Assembly: GCF_041956535.1 (NCBI RefSeq)
Contig: NW_027192212.1
Span: 202,970 to 266,969, forward strand
Length of the DNA stretch: 64,000 nt
Direction: 5' to 3'
From: Calcarisporiella thermophila CBS 279.70
Lineage: Eukaryota > Calcarisporiellomycota
Under the pieces are notes generated by a model. That model saw only the letters and a list, made by a program, of their open reading frames with translations. It was not told where the DNA came from and did not search any database. Shown piece by piece: positions 32,468 to 44,555 of this stretch. Position numbers and translations under genes: made by a program. Position 1 is the stretch's first letter; each line of letters opens with the position of its first letter.

Positions 32468-35400
32468 TTATGATTGTCCTCTCAGCACCTGCTCAATACA
32501 CTTGTTGATGAACTCTTTGCGTGCCGTCAAATCCGTGCCAAACCTGGCCGAAAGCTGCTCACGAACTATTGAGGAGAGAGGTGAAAAAAAAATATACATC
32601 AGCATCCAACATTGCTCTTCTATCGTCGTATGTCCTGAATGTTTACCTTGTTTCTTCGTGATACTCATCAAATCGGCGGTCGACAGGATGCTCTGCACCT
32701 CCGCCACAATCTCCTCATCGGTCGGCATTCCCGCGATGCTGGTAGGGCGTAGCATCATCGAGCTACGCTCGTAGTATTCCGCGGGCGAGGTGAAGTTGGT
32801 GAAGGCATGGGACACGGGGCGCCGGGGACTGTACTCGGAGCCCGCCACCGACGCCGCGTAGGGAATGATGTGGGAGGCGGGGCTTCGCGAGCGCCCGCGG
32901 CGCTCCTCCGACGCGGCCGTCACGTTTGTGTCGCGGTAGTAGTCGTAGTCTTCCCCTCCTCCGCCTACCCCACCGCCGTACACGCTGCCGGCCTTGGTCC
33001 CGGCATATACACTGCCTGCAACGCTTCCATGCCCGCTCCGCTTCGAGCGCATCGTGTGGCCCGTCACCGCCGTCAGCCCGGACTCGTGCGACATCATCGA
33101 GCCCAGCTCCCACATCTCCTGCTCGTAGGTGCTCCACTTCTTCATCGGAATCATCTTCTCGTCAAACAGCTCATCGTCCTCGACAATGATCTTCTTCTTG
33201 TTGTCCCCAACCACCACACGCGTGTTGCCCCACGAGAAGTCGTCGAAGTGCCAGAACGAGTAGATCGGGATGAAGAAGTTGAAGATGGGCATGGCCACCA
33301 GATAGATGATCATCCAGCCGATATGCTGCCATTGCCGGCGCAGGATAAAGATGATGGCCTGCAGACCGTACACAGCGGCCAGCATCACAAACGCCACCGT
33401 GGGGGGGTTGGAGTGCGAGGTGCCGATCAGGTACAGGAGATAGCCCAGGTAGATCACGGACACGGGGAGGATGAAGGTGCTGAGCAGATCGACGAACACG
33501 ACGAACCGCATGGAGAAGCAGCAGAAACCGCACATCTCGGGCAAGAACATGAGCTCGAAGAGGTTGTGGATCGTAGAGTTGATCCAGCGCCGACGCTGCG
33601 AGAGCAGGATGTGCCAGCGGTCGGGGGCCGTCGTCTTACACTTGGCGTGGGGGGTGAAGGTCATCTTGTATTGCGGGAAGTACTTCATCATGAGAGTGGT
33701 GAGGTATCGATCTTCACCGAGCGAGAGAAGATTTTTCTTGTGCAGGGTATCAACATGATTGTCCGAATAGTCGCGAATAATCTACACGCATCGGAGACGG
33801 AGGTCAGAGGCAAACGGGCCCATCCAAAACGAAAAGCATCGGAACTTACATTATTTGAGATGATAAGCGGGATGTTCTTCTGCGCGGTGCGCACACGATA
33901 CATGCAGAAACAACCGGGCAAACAGGTCACCGAGCCGAAAAGAGACTCGAAGGCTTTGGCCATGTGGTGCGAAATAAAGTACTCGTAGACCTAATGGGAG
34001 CCGATTAGCCTCCTATGAAGTGGGGAGGGAGGTTGAACAGACTCAACGCGTAGCTTACCTGAATCATGGTCGTCCACGAGTTATCTTCGTTGCCAAGCTG
34101 GGTTTCACCACAGATGCCGATGATGCGCGCATCGTGGCTCATGCAAGAGATCAGGCGAGACAAAGAGTCGGGCATGGCCTCCGTGTCGGCGTCGACCATG
34201 AAGATATACTCATAGAAGCTCGGATTCACTCCAATCACATTCTTCATCTGGTGGTAGATCTCCAGCTCAAGCGGGGTCATCTCCGCATCGAAGTGGACCT
34301 TGTTGAGGAACTGCATAAGAATGATCTGCGAGTCACGTTTTCCACGATTGCCGGGGCGGGACCGTTCGCTGGGTTTGCCAACCTTCACGACGAAGATATA
34401 CGGCACCACGTGGCCCTCGCACTCGTATAGACCCGAGTACACCTTTCCATAGTTGAGCTGCTTCGAACCTTCCCCGATGGATTTGAACATCAGGGGCTCG
34501 GGGTCCATCTTCGAGTCAACGCCAAGCAAGTCCAGCACAATGCGCGGGGTAGGGCGATCGTTACCTGAGCCGACGATCATACCATCCGCAATGATGAAGA
34601 GGAGCTTCCGCTTGTCATCATAATCAAGCACGGTGAGGGAGTCGATCGTTTTGCGCAGTGAATCCTCGTCCTCCGTATAACAAGGGACTGGATAGAGGGG
34701 AGATCAAGACTTGTTAGCATCCTTCGAATGGAGGGGGGGGTTGCTGAGCAACCTCAAAAGAATCACTCTTACCTTGACAGATGACAAACTTATCCTGGGC
34801 GCCAGGCTTCGGTTTTCCGCCAAACTGCAGCGCGGCCAAGAACTTCACCAAAATAACAGACACCAGTAGGATGGAGATGGCCAACAGCAGGTATATATTA
34901 AATTGGCAGCGGAAGTCTTTCCGATGATCCACATAGCCGACCTTGAATACATTGTTGAGACAATTGAGGTAGGCGCTTTTCTGATCTGGCGGAAGGGGTA
35001 GTCTCTTTTCCCAGATTTCAGTCAAATCGGTGCCAGGCAAACGGCTGAACATATCCTCGATATCCTTTGTAATCCAGTGATAAATAGGCACTCCTGGAAC
35101 ACCTTGGGGCTCCCGCTCATGCCTCTGAGCGGTAGTAAAATACTCGGTCAAATCATAAACTACATCATTGATAATGCCCCATCTGCGTTGATTGTCCATG
35201 GCCTGGCTATAGATATCTGATCTTAGCCACACGATATTTCCGCGTTTAAACGTGTTCATGATCGGAAGAAATCGTGTGGTGTACCAATCATCCTGACGCA
35301 GATTCGTCAGTATTGGGTTGGTTTGCATTTTACCTGAATAGTGAATGGCACCGGGTGAAAGGGTAATGGTGATGTTGGGCTCGATGACGGTATTTTCTTT

Positions 35401-38400
35401 CACATCGGGGATTCCCTGGCATGCCAGATTCATTGGGAGAGGAAATAGATTGCTAACATCTTTTCCAGCGAAATCCATCATCTGGCCAAGATCAGCAGGA
35501 AACTCGGCATAAGGAGAGTGACCGATGTGGGCAAAATTCGTGATATCGTACACCGTCCCGCGCACGCTTACGAATATATCCTCCTTCGAGGCATGGTTGG
35601 CCACATCCTTCTCAGAGAACATGAACTTCGTGTTGGGGCAGATAATCTCGCCGAACGGAATCATGTAAAAGATAATGATCGCCGAGAACAGAAAGATGAG
35701 CAGACACAGGGTCACCTTCTCGCGCCAAGCCATCTGCACGTCCTCGCGGTCCATCTTGCCCACGTATCGCAGCAGCGGCGTGGGAATCCACCACGTCATG
35801 AACCACACGAAGCGAACCCACCAGATGCGCCCTGCCGTGATAGGGACCTCCTCCACGTGGTTCTCGCCCTCGTGCTCCGCCATGGTGTCGTATTGCCCAT
35901 AGCCCTCGCTCATGGCGCGATCGTCCCACTCGCTCTCCCCGTAGAGGGAGCCGTCGTCCATGTCGTATTGGCCGCGGAAACGATTGTACCCATCTTCCGT
36001 GCCCGCGAAGCTTGCCCCATCGTCCATGTAGTCGCGGCGCGGCTTTTCAAGCAGTTGGTCGGCACTGGAATAGGTGGGCAGAGCGGCGGGCATCGGGACC
36101 GTTCGCCCCGGCTCCCCATCCTCCGTCTCCTCGCCGCCCCCGTCTCGGAGGGCCTTGTGCTTCGCCCGCTCCTCCTTCTCAATCGCCCGTAAGTGATCCT
36201 CGAGCCCCTTCCAAGTGGTGTCCGAGAGCCAGATATTCTCCCGTCCAACCGCAATGTCCGTCCAACCCATGATGGCCACAATCGCCTCCACCTTCTGGCG
36301 ATCATTACGTGACTCGTCCAGATTCAACGGTTCGATGATCGACTGGTATCGGCTCATAAAATCGGCAAAAGGATAGGGTATCATGTACTCGGTGCGATTG
36401 CGCGCGGCGAGATCTGGAAGCAGGAAGGCGCGCACCTGCTGCTTGACGCGCTTCAAGTCGAATTGGTCCGGAGACTCGGCGTCGTTGGGGCGAATGTGGT
36501 ACACATTCCACAGCCGGGTGGAGCCGAGGGTGGTAAACAGCTCCGTCAGCGTGGAGTAGAGCTGCTGGACCACGGAGGAAAACTCGCCGGGTTTGGCCTC
36601 GGCCGTAATTTCGTCCGCAGCGACTTCGCTGGGCCGGTCGACGGTGGGCTTGCGCTTCGGCCGCTTCATGCTGGGGGCGCGCATGGGTTTGGACGAGAGC
36701 TGCGCCTTGACAATCGTTCGGTCATCCTTGGGATGGCTCTCGGTGGAGAGCACTTTTCCGGAGAAGAGGGCGCCCACGAACGTGTTGGATCCGGTGCGGA
36801 ACAGGTTGACGAAGTCGGGCGAGATGGTGTCGAGATTCTTCTCGAGGAAGCTGTCGACGGTGTAGGTGACCTGGCCCGCGAAATGGCTCACCGCGAACGC
36901 GTACGTTTGCCCCACCTTCCCGAACGAGGGGTGGGTGGAGAAGGATTTCTGGAACGAGTCCAGCAGGTTGGCGTCCGAGGCGTCCGAGTGGCCTGCTTGC
37001 AGGCGGGCCGAGTCGCGATCCAGCAAGCTAATCAGCCCGCCGTTGGCCGTGGGCTCCGCCTTGCCCGCCAGCAACTCCATGCACCCCTGGTTGCTCATCA
37101 CCGTGAGCCGCGGCAACGCCACGCCATCCGACGCCAGCTGCGCATTGATCCCCGCCTCCTCGAACGCATGCTGCTGCAGGAACCGCTGCACCCGCTCACA
37201 CGCCATGTTGAAGCAGAAGTGCTCGAAGGTGTTGGTCTTGAAGTTTTGGTATCCAAACTGGTCCAGGATGGCCACGAACGTCGCCGGGTCGTCGGGCACA
37301 CACAGACGAGTGTTGATCGACTCAACTAGCCAGGAGAAAAGGAGGGAGTAGAGAGTGCGTGCAAGGGCGTCGCGCTGCTCTGCTGCGGCTTGTGCATTGA
37401 GATAAACGGTGCAGAGCTCCTTATGGATGAGTTTAAGCTTGTAGGTGAGCGTGGTTTCCAGCTTCGACGTCGACACCCCCAGTAGCATGGCCACGTGATC
37501 GAGCACCTCGCGATTCTTCACTCGGCACGCGTCCTGGCTCGCCTGCTGGCTGCGCACATCGTCGATGAACTGCAGATTGCCGATGTGAAGGATGGCCGCC
37601 AGCAATTGGAATATCTGCGCAATGTTCTTGCTCTTGATGCCGCAGACTTTCAGGGCCGCCCGCAAGTCCTCAAGCAAGATGCTGTCCTGGGCCTCCATCT
37701 CCTTGGTGGGCCGCACTCCTCCGAGATATGAAAACTGGGTAAAGTCGTGGGGCAGATTCCATTGGGCGCGCTCCATATCGGAAGCACCCGCCATCAGCGC
37801 GTTGAATACGTGGTAGTTTCGCTCGTCGCGCGGCACGCCGGTCACCCGGCTTTTGTCGAGGAAATAGGTCAGGGTCTTGGCTCCGGTGATGCGCCCGCGT
37901 TCGTTGAATTGCAGCTCCTGGAATTTCCCGAATCTGCTGGCGTTGCGGTTCTGCACCGTCCGTGCGTTCCCGAAACTCTCGAGCACCGTCTGGGCGCCCG
38001 TAATGCGAGTGTGAACCTTGGCCTCCTTTTTGGTATGCGTTGCAAGCGTAAGCAGCTGCTGGACAAAATGGCGGGAGGTGGTGGTTTTGCCGGAACCAGT
38101 AATGCCACTACAACACAGAACGAGTCAATGGAAGCCCAAGAGGCATGGAAGACCATGAGTGAGGAAAGAGGGGGGGGGGGGTTAACAAACTGTACCTGAA
38201 GATGACGGCCTGGTCATCCCCGGTGCGTCTCAGATGAAAATACACTCGTCCCGCAAGCTCGTATATATGGGGTTCTAGCTGGTAATGATTGCCCGTCACA
38301 TCTCTGTAAAATGCCTCTGCATACTGCTCACTGTAGACGTCGTTGAGCAGCTCCAATGGTTTATAAGGATTGACCACCACAAGGGTCGATGCACCGATTC

Positions 38401-38533
38401 GGGTGTAGGGTTGGTCACGCTTTAATCTCGTCTGAAGATTGTAACATATCTGATCATCGGTGGGAGCGCCCGAAGAGCTGCTGAAGTTCTGGAGTTTGGT
38501 AAGGTCGGCGACGGTTCCCTCGTCCGCGCCCAT
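32468..38533 (-). CDS. Class V chitin synthase with myosin-motor-like domain
   Basis: Polymerises chitin from UDP-GlcNAc at the plasma membrane of growing hyphal tips. Exons 38533-38196, 38107-34773, 34687-34059, 33990-33850, 33781-32647 and 32565-32468 give 1891 residues, a normal length. Order: a myosin-motor-like domain (about 1-700) with the nucleotide loop at 113-123, switch-I-like [13 protein letters not shown], then a linker and membrane helices. A cytochrome-b5-like region with [15 protein letters not shown] comes next, then the chitin synthase catalytic domain with [38 protein letters not shown] and the product-site motif QRRRW (1543-1547). C-terminal helices, a Gly/Ser-rich loop and a DEK-C domain ending at the stop complete it. 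The start ATG at 38533 precedes the motor-type N terminus directly. Confidence 0.96.
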
Positions 38534-41500
38534 AGTCGATTTAGCTGATGGGTGAATAAAGTCCGAGAGTATGGAGAGGGGAGGGCGATTTTGAAGTGCC
38601 TATAGAAAAAAAAGAGAGATGCTCGCTAGGGTTGATGGGGGAAGAGCAAATCAGGAATAAATCATGATGTTAGTGTGGGATTACACAAGTGGGTGCAATA
38701 ATAAAAGCGTGCACGGCCTACCCTTCAATCGATAATGAGTTGTATATACAAACAGGGATAAAGAGCCGGCAGGTAGAGAAAACAAAAACGGATGTAAGGA
38801 AAGAAAATAAATAGGATTGGCCCTAATGCCTCCGAATTTTCGAATGGTTGTTTAATCAATGGGCACTGAAGATGAATTCGAAGTAATAGGAGGTCGAGCG
38901 TCAAATAAAGCTGAAGAAATTGCTAAAAATATACACCTGCACGGCTATTGGTTTTAATTTATAGGTAATCTCGAATCCACTAAAATGCGTTGAAACAACG
39001 GTCGGCCATAGCAAGTGAGGCAATCCATCCCAAGAGCATCTCCCTTGCCATTCTCGGGCGATGGCTGTAGCTCTCTTTCCATTCCTGCTTTACGAGTTCT
39101 CCATTCCTCCCATCATCCCCATTGCCCATTCCCCCTCCTCCAACTTCCATATCCCTGCATCGCATTTCTTAATTTGGCTGCAAGAAATAAATAGAAAATG
39201 AGGCGAAGTGTTTGAAACATTTAGGGAAACTTAGTTTATTACTTTTAGAATCCCTCTTGGCTTGAAAACAACATATCGGTCGAATCGAGGTCTAAAAGTG
39301 CTTGATTCAAGTGCCAGTCTGAGAGATAAACATCCCATGTGTATAGTCGACTTAACCATGGTGGGAGCTAACTGCTCCTCGCCATCGGCTGCCTATTGTA
39401 GCAGGCTGGTTGCTACGATCAAGTTGCCTTCACGCACGGTTTTTCCGATTAACACTCGATGTTTGTGAAAAGATACCCGAAGCAGACCCCATGCAATCAA
39501 GTTTATTTTATTATGCTTTCCTTGGATGCACCGGGATATTATGTATATATAAAATAGCTTCTCTGCATTAAGATGGCCATCTTTTGTTTGAAGCGGCCGG
39601 TATTCTTTACAATGGATCACGTTTTATTGTAGGTTGATAAAAAAGAACAAAGTCTCTTCTTTCATATCATGGACCCCCAACACTGGTAGCGACGAAAAAT
39701 ATGGGATTCTTCCAGCCTCCTCAAACCACAAAGCCAATCGATCCACCCCAGAGCCAACAAAGCGGACGCAATCAAAGACCAAGGCCTGCATGATGCGCAA
39801 GTGCGTAAATCTTTCGCCGTATCATCAACAGAAGTGCTCGATTCATGCGGGATTCCATAGGCCGAGTTCTCAGACTGGAGGACTTGTCCACCCCTTTACA
39901 ATATTAAGAGTGATCAACCGAGTCGGTTGCTACGATCCGCACCACATTGCAAAGGATAGTGCTAGGAATTTCCCTGCCCATACCACGAGTACAGCGTGCT
40001 CGTCATGTCTGGAAATTCTCTACACAACTTCGAGTCATTATCACATTAATCCAGATAATTTGATAATGGGTCCCCATTAGGATGGCCGCAATGCGAAAGT
40101 ACGCTGCTCAATATCGCTGAAACACCCCAATGCGAAAGCAATAAGAACGAGTAGCTCATATATAGGCCCATCTCGGAAGCAAATATGCAATTCCAGAACT
40201 GAAGAGCACCCTCCTGTCAGACTTCGTTGGTCTTATTGTGAAACTCTGCATCATCATCACGGAAGATGGATGTTGTGGGGCCATTTGGCAGGCAACCGAG
40301 CTATCCTCAATCCAGGTTCAGTGGAATAGCACTGGACCGAAGGAGTTCGCAGAGGCCAAGAGGAAAGCCCAAATTTTTCGTCTATACCAATGTAAAGAGC
40401 AAACGATATTGAGTAGAAAGAAGAGACAACCTTAATACAATGTAGGGAAATTGAGTATTTATATATGGGGAGAAAATCGGGATAATTAGAGAAAATAAAT
40501 TCCGCTCGTTCGGAGATTACGCGGCCATTTCAGCAATGCATCAGGAACGGGTGAAGAGGTGCGTTTTGCAGTGATAAGGAATGCTTCTAATACCGCTCGC
40601 CACGGCCAAAAGCAAATCCTAGCTTCTTGCTTAATCCTGAAAGCGCACAATCATTCTTCATGCCTCGCCATACAGGCCACTTACCCCACTTCGTTCCAGC
40701 ATTTAGATTATGAGCTTTCATTTAATATCCTGATAAATTGCATGGTGGCTGAAGAGCCAATGTTATGCCAATTAGAATTAAATATCTATCATGCTTCATT
40801 GCTACTTAATACTCCCTTTCCCCGATAACCCATCCAATACGAGCCTTCTCCCTCACCGAATTCCCCGCGAAAAATCTGCATCTCTCTTCACTGTCCGTGA
40901 AACCAGATTGCTGAAGCGCCAGCCCGGATTTCCCTCCATGCATCTTGCTTTTCCTAACCCCCATCTCACCCTTCATTCCCCTGTAGAAGCCAATATTACA
41001 TTTTTAGAATGCGAAACTTTTGGGGACTTTGGGGCAATACGAAGCTATAAGCGTTCGTGGGGGGGATGTAGAATTCCGATTCCTCGGATGGACTACTAGA
41101 ATGATGGCAATACAAGAGGAGATCGAGAATGCTTAGGGGGAAACTCTGGGCACTCCTCGTTCCCCTTGATGGACCTTGGCTCTGCTTATGGACTAGCGGT
41201 ACCTTGAAGTCTCTGCAGGCGAAACAAGCATATTCCGGGTAAACAGTACTTGGATGAGGTGCAGGGGACGAAAGGTGGGGGAGGGAGGCTTGAAAACTCA
41301 CCGCTAAATTCATAAGGGCGAGAGCCCACGCTATTCTCGAAATAGCTAAACTAGCATAGAGTTTAACCCGAATGTTTGAGCATCTAGAAATGCGCTTCTC
41401 AAAATCTAAGTTTGGCCACGTCAAATGCCGATGAACCAGCCCCCCATCCATATGGCGAAAATCGCGATCGGCCCAAAAAGGAAACTGGGATGGATGTCCC

Positions 41501-42557
41501 ATTTCCTCTGAAACACAATATGTTTGAGATAACATAATTCCCTTTCCGAGCTCTTAAATCTAGCCAAATGCTCAGGCTCTCTCCTACACCTGAAGCCTTG
41601 ATCTTGTGCCGATTGGTTCGCGGCCTGAGGTTTGGGCCACCCTCGCTCTTCCAGAGAGAAGGGAAACCACACCGGCCCAGCATTGGGGGGCGAGAAGGCG
41701 AGAAGGTGGAGGAGGGGGGAGGGAGGGGGCGTGACCACCGTTTCGCATGGTGATATTTATGGAACTCGGCACTAGTCCAGGCTCTCTCGCCGTCTCCCTA
41801 ACTTTTGAGGGTGAGGATGGCGGATCCCCAGAGATCACACTCCTCTTATACGGCGTCTGTAGGCGCCTCTCTCGAGGCGCGGTCTCCTCTAGCAGGACAA
41901 GGCCCTCGATCGCCCCCCACACACAAGCACCACCATCGCTACCTGAATCCCCGATCCAAGTAGATTAAGCCGGATGATTCACTCGGATAGGTTTGAGCGC
42001 TTATTATTTCCACACCGATTCTAGGTCAAACACTAGTGCTTCCTTGCGCATCGCTTCTGAGAGGAGCGAGCTAAAACCTACGAAACGGAGGACGGTTCGA
42101 AAAAACAAGGCCGCACTCTGGGCCATTTCCCCCCCCCCCCCCCGTGTCGAGCTCAAGACAGATCCGAGCGCGGCTATTTAAACCCCTCGCCTTGGGTATG
42201 GTGTGCGTGTCGATTGTAATCCTTGCTCCTCCCTCTAATCAGGGCAGCTCAAATCTTCCCAATCGATTGATCCCTATCTTCCCAGTTTGGGCTATCGCTC
42301 TATTTTAGAAATCTCTAATATTGGCCGCGTGATATCCACTCAAATTGCTTCGCTCGGTGTTTGATAGGCCCATTCTCATTAATTCCATACTGTACCTCGC
42401 TTTTCTAAATTCATTCTTCTATTCCCTGTTTCTATTTTTTTTCTTCTTGCCCCTTCTTTTTTTTTTTCCATTCATATATGACATAGAGTCAATAGTAGGC
42501 GGCATTATAGCATTCATAGTTTTTCCATTCCTTCTCTTTTTTTTTTCTGTTGGTACA
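38534..42557. other. Long region without a supported gene (4 kb)
   Basis: This is the largest gap between genes in the window, lying between two head-to-head starts. It holds the promoter of the chitin synthase gene and the promoter and leader of the GATA/PHD gene. Open frames reach at most 179 residues (40996-41535, minus) and look compositional, without recognisable motifs. A homopolymer of about 14 Cs lies near 42130-42143 and a TATTTAAA element at 42175-42182. A non-coding RNA or a fast-evolving gene cannot be excluded. Confidence 0.5.
42175..42182 (+). promoter_or_regulatory. Possible TATA element of the GATA/PHD gene
   Basis: TATTTAAA follows a GC-rich stretch and lies about 375 bases before the chosen ATG. 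If used, it would imply a leader of about 340 bases that includes the T-rich tract just before the start. Confidence 0.3.
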
Positions 42558-44199
42558 ATGCAACTCACAGCCGTCATTCCCTCCCAAGCCCCTAAGGCCA
42601 CCTCTCGCCTATGCTCTCGCTGCAATGCTAAGCTCTCCCGCCTATTAAAGCATTCGCCCGTCCCTCAGCCGCACACCCTCCTCTGTTCCCAGTGTCGTGT
42701 GCAGTGGTCTTCCTTTCCGTCGCCGTCCCCGTCGTCACCCGTGGTGATTCACCATACCCTCTCCAACAGCACTATCTCCTTCGACTCCCCCACCTTCACC
42801 CCCCTCCTGCGGCGGGACGTCTTTTTGTCGCCTCCGCCCGCGATGCCAAATATGGTGCACCTTGCCGTGACGCCGCCCCTCTCCCCGTGCGAGGCACTGA
42901 GCGAGGGGCTGTTCGAGGATTTGGAGGACGTGCTTGTGGAGGAGGAACCCGCCCTTCCGGAGAAGGGGAAGCCGATAGGATTGGGGATTGCGTGTAAAGA
43001 CGGAGGGCTGGCGACGCCGGAGAGAGAGTATGACTTTGAATCGGTAGGGTTGCTGGACAATCCCACGAACAAAAGGAGAAAGCTGTCGTTCTCCGAACTG
43101 ATGTTTGGAGAAGACGCTGGGTGGATAACGCCCCCGGTTTCAGCGACGTGGAGTGTGATGGGGAATGAGGATATCGAAGAAGAAGAGGAGGACGACGACG
43201 ACGACGATGACGAAGAAGAAGAGGACGAAGCCGAAGTTGAGGATGAGGATGAGGACGAGGAGGAAGAGGACGACATCTTTGGCACACACACATTACCCAA
43301 CGCGATGGCAGCCAGTGCATCCAGCAATGCGACTCGTGCCGCAGCAACAAGTCCCAGTGGCGAACCGCCTTGTCCCATGGACTACTCCGCGGAAAATCGC
43401 ACTCCGGAGAGCCAGGGCGAGATGACGGACCAAGCGCGATCCTCGCCGCCGAAGAAGAAGGGCTACACCCCTCGTAAGCGTCGGCTGTCTCAACTTACCC
43501 CTGCCCCCCCTCCTGCCTCTAGTGCCTCTAGTGCCACCAGTATACCTGATGCTTTGCAGTCCCATGGTGAGACCTGCGCCCCTCGCCCCACGCGCTCCCC
43601 CACGCTGTTCCAACAGCTCACCCGCTCTTCCATCGATTGGTGTCGCTACTGTGGTACCACGGAGGGCGTGAACTGGCGCCCCGGCCCATGGGGGAAACGC
43701 TCTCTCTGCAACAAGCACGGATGCGACTACAAGGGCTACGGGTTTGCGTGCAAGTTCCCCCGACTGGACCTGCGGGCCTTTGAGCACGAGAGCGTGGAGG
43801 AGCGGGAGCGGCCGGTGCTCCAGCTCTACTGTGCCGAGTGCCAGCAGACGGAATCGTGGAAGGGGAACGTGCTGGTGCGATGTGAGGGATGTCCCAAGGC
43901 CTACCACCAGAAGTGCAGGAAAGGACTAAGCGACGAGCTCGTGCAGAGCCAAGACGTGTGGTTCTGTTCCGATGGCTGCAAGGACAATCTTCGCAAGAAG
44001 CGTGTTGGTAAGTGTGTTCTTTCGGATGGAAAAAGCGAGCGTTGACTCATTTTCCCTCTCTCCAACGATAGTGGTGGAATATCCTCGTAAACGGCTGCCT
44101 CTGATGAACTCGTCCAAGGGGCCCGCCTCTCCCATACCAGCCGCGGCCACCTCCCGTTCCCGGGCACGGGCGGGAAGCGGAGCTGGGCGTGGCCGCTAA
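42558..44199 (+). CDS. GATA-like zinc finger plus PHD-finger protein
   Basis: Probable nuclear transcription or chromatin factor. Exons 42558-44007 and 44072-44199 give 525 residues. Near the N terminus two Cys-X2-Cys pairs (LCSRC and LCSQC) may form a zinc ribbon. The middle is disordered and contains an acidic run of Glu/Asp at about 200-240. A GATA-like finger starts at Cys362 (CRYCGTTEGVNW) and its second half reads C384-N-K-H387-G-C389, unlike the usual CNAC. A PHD finger follows at about 420-475 (YCAECQQ, VRCEGC, YHQKC, FCSDGC). The C terminus is basic. The frame stays open upstream to an ATG at 42345, but the extra residues are translated T-runs (Phe/Leu), so I start at 42558. Confidence 0.85.
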
Positions 44200-44555
44200 G
44201 TCCGCCTCTATACATCCATACTATACATCCATGCTATACATTACATTATACATATTTTTATATACATACATAAATGTTCAAGGTTGTATTACTACTAGGC
44301 TTGTGAATTAGGGTTCCTCTTCATCTTACGTATTTTTATATAATATATATATATATCGGTTCTATATACATATGGATTTTTTTTTTAAAAGAGAAAAAGA
44401 GCATTAGATATCTTTTCTTTAGGGTAAAATCTATGGCGTTGTGTTATTTTTTTTTTCAGCTTTTGGTTGGTAAGAAGGGTATCTAGTTTAGAAATAAACT
44501 ACACGGTTATTAAGGCACCTCAGTACAGAGATAGTTCACAACAAAGAATAGAAAG
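44200..44555. other. Convergent 3' flanks of the GATA/PHD and Pro/Gly/Tyr-rich genes
   Basis: Very AT-rich, with repeated TATACAT-like units and T-runs, as expected for two facing 3' UTRs. No coding sequence is seen. Confidence 0.55.

Noticed and set aside
40996-41535. 179-residue open frame on the minus strand
   Set aside because: It is the longest frame in the 4-kb empty region but shows no domain, no codon-bias signal that I can judge, and no splice partners. A profile search or transcript data would be needed to support it.
42345-42557. N-terminal extension of the GATA/PHD protein with apparent membrane helices
   Set aside because: The Phe/Leu-rich residues come from translating T-runs of a pyrimidine-rich leader. 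A nuclear zinc-finger protein is not expected to start this way.
43165-43425. Arg/Thr/Lys-rich frame on the plus strand
   Set aside because: Frame-shifted image of the acidic tract in the GATA/PHD gene.
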